From positions 428,501 through 492,500 of the forward strand of contig JAVYIG010000323.1 of assembly GCA_035222895.1 (NCBI GenBank): DNA of 64,000 nt. The letters run 5' to 3'. The stretch comes from Strongylocentrotus droebachiensis (Eukaryota; Echinodermata; Echinoidea; Camarodonta; Strongylocentrotidae). Position numbers and translations under genes: made by a program. Shown piece after piece: positions 59,836 through 64,000 of this stretch (position 1 is the stretch's first letter; each line of letters opens with the position of its first letter). The notes under the pieces are model-generated. The model worked only from the letters and a program-made list of their open reading frames with translations. It was not told where the DNA came from and ran no database searches.

Positions 59836-61463
59836 GAGATGAGACGAGATGAGCGCTTGAGATGCTGTCATTAAGCAGACTTTTCTCATTACTCGGTCTG
59901 CAGACAAACAGGAACCGTGAGTCGTCTAATTAGCATCGTGCTAAACAATATGGCTCCTAATTATAAGACGTTCGAGAGGCGTGGCATGCCTGGACATATT
60001 CTTATAAAGCAGGATCGTCTCAAATGTCAAGATTTATCCATCCCGAAGTGCCTTTGTAAAATATATTGATAAGATATAGAAAGACGAAAGTCCCATTATG
60101 ATAATATTGGTTCTCGGGTCCTTCTGCCCCTTCCCCCACCCCTCCCCTCCCCCAAAAGACAATTACTAAAAGAGGAAAACAAATTTAACCAAACTAACCA
60201 TATCGATGGCATTTCTTGTTATAAATGGTATAGATTATTTTTTAATGTATCTCATTTTTTGTCTAGGACAATGCAGATTCGACTGTCTAAAGATAATTCA
60301 AAAGCATATTTTAAAATCCATTATGTCATGATGGTTTCTTTATTATTTATTTTGCCTTCTTGATAATCCACAGTATAAAGAAAAAGTTTCCTACTTGTCA
60401 AAAGTCCACTTTATTTGCAATTCCTCAGGTTATAGCAAATACAGTACATGTACCTGGGACGAATTATGGAAGACCATAGTTACGGAAATGTCGATGACTC
60501 TATTGAAGAGGGGGAGGAAAACAAAAAATCGGTATCAGCCTATATAAGTTCAGTTCAGTTTATTAATTTTCTCAAGCTTAAAAAGGCCTATATAACCAAG
60601 GAGTTCCAACTCCCTGATATTGCAGAGATTTTAATAGCATGTGTAGAATGGGGGAGAGGTGGAGGGAGGGAGGAAGATGTAGAAAGAGAGAGGGGAGGAA
60701 GAGGTGGGTGAGAGACTCAGAGAGAAAGAGAAAGGAAAAAAAAGAGAGAGAGAGAGAGAAAGAGAAAAGAGAGAGAGAGAGATGGCAGAAATATGCTGAA
60801 CTATACGGTGGCCCCATTTTTAAAAGTTCAAGTGTATGTCAGGCATTGAATGACAATTATACGGATGGCAAGGTGCGAATAAAAACTCAGTCAAAGTCAA
60901 TATTGAATATTACCAGTTTATCGACTAATTCGAGCATGAAAGCCGATTGAGCATGTACGGACCCCATTTTACGAATATACGAACTCGATCAAACGAAAAA
61001 AGTAAAAACAGCGTTTTGGCCATAATATTCCATTCCACGTCATCAACACCATGACGTTTAGTTGATTACGATGGCCCTATTTAATGAAAATCTGTATCGA
61101 CTATCTAGACGTACATGCGGCATAGAGAGCAAATCTTTCTCTACGTTTGTTGTTGCTTTTTTTTCTCGCAAAAAGTTAACGAGTTCATATTTCTTCAAAA
61201 GTTCCTCTCCCTCTCATAACTTTTTCCACACCATACATAGTTTGTTGGGGGGTGTGTACTGATTTGTGAATGTTTACACTTGTTCATGTTCGTTTGGCCG
61301 TGTGCTCTTGTTTGTACAATGGTGTGTATGTGTTCGTTTACATAAACAAACATTTTATTTCCGTTTGAGTATATTGGATCAGATAAACTGTATAGTAGTG
61401 TAGTGTATTGGCAGAATTTGACTATAGGTCATGTAAATTACTGATACAGGGAGAGGGGGAGAC

Positions 61464-61510
<47 letters not shown>

Positions 61511-61904
61511 TAGAGACAGAAAGAAGTGGGTGTAAATTGTGGAATAGAGAAGAAAGAAATTTTGCAGGTGTATGAAATAACGTGCTTAGGTCATCCAAAA
61601 TATAAAAACATCGTCTATATAAAAAGGAGTCTCTTAGCTCTCTCACTGGCAATTCTCATACAATATTGAGGTTAATCAAACATGAAAACAATTTAACTGC
61701 TGACATTTAACAATTATCGGACCTACGGCGTTTATTCCTTTTCGAAGACTTCGCAATAATTGACTACTTATTTGAGTTTCGTACCCGGGACCTCGCGAAT
61801 CCAAGACCGCTGTTCAACTTACATTTTTTTCTTGGTCCTTTGCTTTGGACGTCATTTGGTCAAAGATAAGGTGAAGTAAGCCTGTTGAAAATGGACAAGT
61901 AAAA

Positions 61905-62095
61905 TGTAAAGTCGCCATTCAAAAGGGCCAAGACGTGACCTCTTTCCAAAATGTCAGATTAACACTTTTGAGCATGCGAGATTAAGCCTTTAGAGTGTTG
62001 GATCCAGCATGTTCAAAGTGTTAATTGACCTTTTTGAAGAAGAACAAGAAAGTGGTCTCTCCTCGATCAGTCGGTCTTTTTGAATGGTGATTTAA
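61905..62095. mobile_element. Decayed inverted-repeat element
   Basis: gtcgccattcaaaagggcc at the left mirrors the right end ggtctttttgaatggtgatt. Inner words agattaacacttttgagcat and atgttcaaagtgttaatt also pair. Confidence 0.65.
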
Positions 62096-63446
62096 CGCTT
62101 TGATTTTTGAGAGCGAACGCTCAAAATGTGTTTTGTCTAGTGGTACTGTTGCCGAATTCATGTGCTACAATGCCATTGAGACAACTTCATGCAAATGCCC
62201 TTCCAGACGATCAGACCAAATGTTGACCAATAGAGGACACACCCACCCCAGTCGAACACAGTGCCATCATTCTTCGCTTCGCTCTGCTGCTTGAGTTTGG
62301 TCGAGGGCTTTCTATAAGGAGATACACTGGGTTCACGTTTATGAAATTAATATTCCGTTCTTGCTCGATTCAAGCCCTTAATTTCAATGCCAATTAATTT
62401 TCATTGGACAGTCAAAGTAGACCGGGTATATAGGGCGGATGGCTTTCCTGAGCGTGGGCCGCCTCCATCTATTGTATCCGTCGGGTGCGAGAAGACAGAG
62501 GGAGGCGGATTGTGAGAGGTTTTTTGTTTTTTCTTCAGAGGGTTGGCACGTTTCGAAGGATGCTGAACCGCTGCCTGCCTGCTTGTATTGAGTAGATTTT
62601 CATTTATCATCGTTACTTCAGTTTTATGCTCATGGTATGATGTGATATTAGTTTTCCGAATCACGATATAAAAATAATACAAACAAAAGATAAAACTAAT
62701 GAGATCAAGAATATAGTAATTGGCTGGATCGATAGCCCGCTGAGCTTTGTTGAACAAACATGGCAAAACTGTTCATCTTCAGAATCCAGAAAATCAACAT
62801 GTTAAATGATAAGTGAACGTACATTAAAACAATGCGGCGATTCTACTTTTAGTCGCAAATCTCATCGTCAATGTAAATTAATAAACGTAAAGGCAGTTAT
62901 CAAAATAAGCAAAATAGGCGTTTACGTAGTTATTGAGCAGCCTTTCCACGCTCTCAACACCAACACCAACACCGAACACCGTACTTGAAATCACACATTA
63001 TAAAGTTGTTACTTTGATCAGATCGACATAGCTTGATCTATGCTGGAGAACAACTAGGAACTTCCTCGAATTGATGATTTCAAAAAAGTCTGGGACTTCC
63101 CCTTCACACTGTTATTTTAGAATTAAGAATCATTTTGAGTGTTTGAAAAAATGCATCACGCGGTCATGTTGGTTAATCAGTCATTAAGTGTGTAAACATT
63201 TACCTATATCAATATCAATATTTATACTAATCATATGTACAATACACTCAACATGTTGAGGTTTCAGAGTACAGATCATTAGAGAGAGAGAGAGAGAGAT
63301 AGGGGGATTGGGGGGGGGCAGGGAGGGAGAGAGAGATATATTGCGTACCTTATACGGTGTGGTACATGGTGTTTAAATGATTTTCAGACTTATAAGGGGT
63401 AGAGATATGGAGATAGTAAGAGAATGTGAGAATGAAAGGGTCGAAG

Positions 63447-63585
63447 AGTAAGGGTCGCCTGGGTCGAGTGTGGCAAATGTAGATACAAAGAACTTGCCAA
63501 ATGACACTAGCGCTGCGGCAGGTATTCGAATCCCGTATCTTGTGGAGCACAGTCCGAAGACTTATCCGATAGACCTCAACACATC
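63447..63585 (-). mobile_element. SINE fragment
   Basis: The minus strand has a B-box-like gggattcgaatacc. The words gtggcaaatgtagat and cttgccaaatgaca recur in the element at 49100-49262. Confidence 0.5.
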
Positions 63586-64000
63586 TACAGTTACATAGTG
63601 TAGGGATTTATTTCGAACTTCTGAAACTCCCCTTCATATCCATGATTCATCCCTTTCATACTAATAGGTCATCCCTCATTCACATTCACCCTTTTCATCC
63701 ACCATCCTTTCATCTATCTCTCTCTCATTGGTTTCAATGTTCACCTGATGCACTCCAGCTTAAAGTATAATTTACATATACTATGAATATTCACTATATA
63801 CCCTTTGTTTATGTTTGAATATTCAAGATACTTTGTGATGTTGATTTATACTTGTATTTGACTATATGAATATTTATTGGTTTCTTCTACTTTGCATGGA
63901 ATGTATGTGGAATGCTACAATACATAGAATGCTGTAATGCTTTTACACATTAAAACCTGGTCATTTAGCCAGTAGCTATCAATCCTACAACATGTCTGCT

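Larger units (their letters stand above)
54920..64000 (+). other. First intron of the PKG-like gene (apparent)
   Basis: After the donor no exon for the cGMP-binding or kinase domains is found. The stretch holds a SINE, two tRNA-Gly genes, a probable LINE tail, an inverted-repeat element and GA-rich tracts, listed separately. The pieces between (57.5-59.5, 62.1-63.2 kb) show nothing I can name. Confidence 0.6.

Noticed and set aside
60448-60711. 87-codon plus-strand frame as a possible alternative PKG exon
   Set aside because: There is no zipper, no autoinhibitory motif and no clear donor; it runs into a GA tract.

Overview
The window looks like nuclear DNA of a marine deuterostome, most likely an echinoderm and probably a sea urchin. 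The grounds are intron-rich genes with GT-AG splice sites, a metabotropic-glutamate-receptor-like gene, the first exon of a cGMP-dependent protein kinase, tRNA-Gly(GCC) genes, and many short inverted-repeat elements, tRNA-derived SINEs, long G or C runs and GA/CT tracts. No taxon can be proved from the window alone.

Positions 1-20.1 kb are a nest of rolling-circle transposons (Helitron/Helentron type). Four head-to-tail units of about 2.27 kb (1-9245) lead into a broken copy with Rep and helicase remnants (about 9246-12411). An unrelated element with a polypyrimidine core follows (12412-13515). Then comes a nearly complete autonomous element (about 13517-19307) with one 1800-residue frame carrying Rep, PIF1-like helicase and an apurinic-type endonuclease. 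A hairpin element, a scrap of a second endonuclease, a perfect-looking foldback, a large inverted-repeat element and a pearl/Tsp-like element with 151-bp repeats fill 19.4-22.6 kb.

Positions 23.07-45.95 kb, minus strand, hold the main find: 16 exons that chain in frame (about 1661 codons) into a secreted or membrane protein with a signal peptide and at least four successive Venus-flytrap (VFT) ligand-binding domains of the mGluR type, joined by short cysteine linkers. Three complete cassettes and a partial fourth are each bounded by phase-0 introns at the same structural site. Module 3 keeps most residues of the amino-acid pocket, while modules 1, 2 and 4 have lost many. No cysteine-rich domain, seven-helix domain or kinase is visible: the 3' part lies beyond the window, across the transposon nest, or is lost. 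The introns hold several families of inverted-repeat elements, SINEs and LINE scraps, and two places where parts of exons have been duplicated.

Positions 46-54 kb are mostly intergenic, with simple repeats, SINE pieces and one tRNA-Gly. At 54642 on the plus strand begins the first coding exon of a PKG-I-like kinase: leucine zipper plus autoinhibitory segment, with a good start context and splice donor. The rest of the window is apparently its first intron, which holds a tandemly duplicated tRNA-Gly gene, a SINE, an inverted-repeat element and GA-rich tracts.
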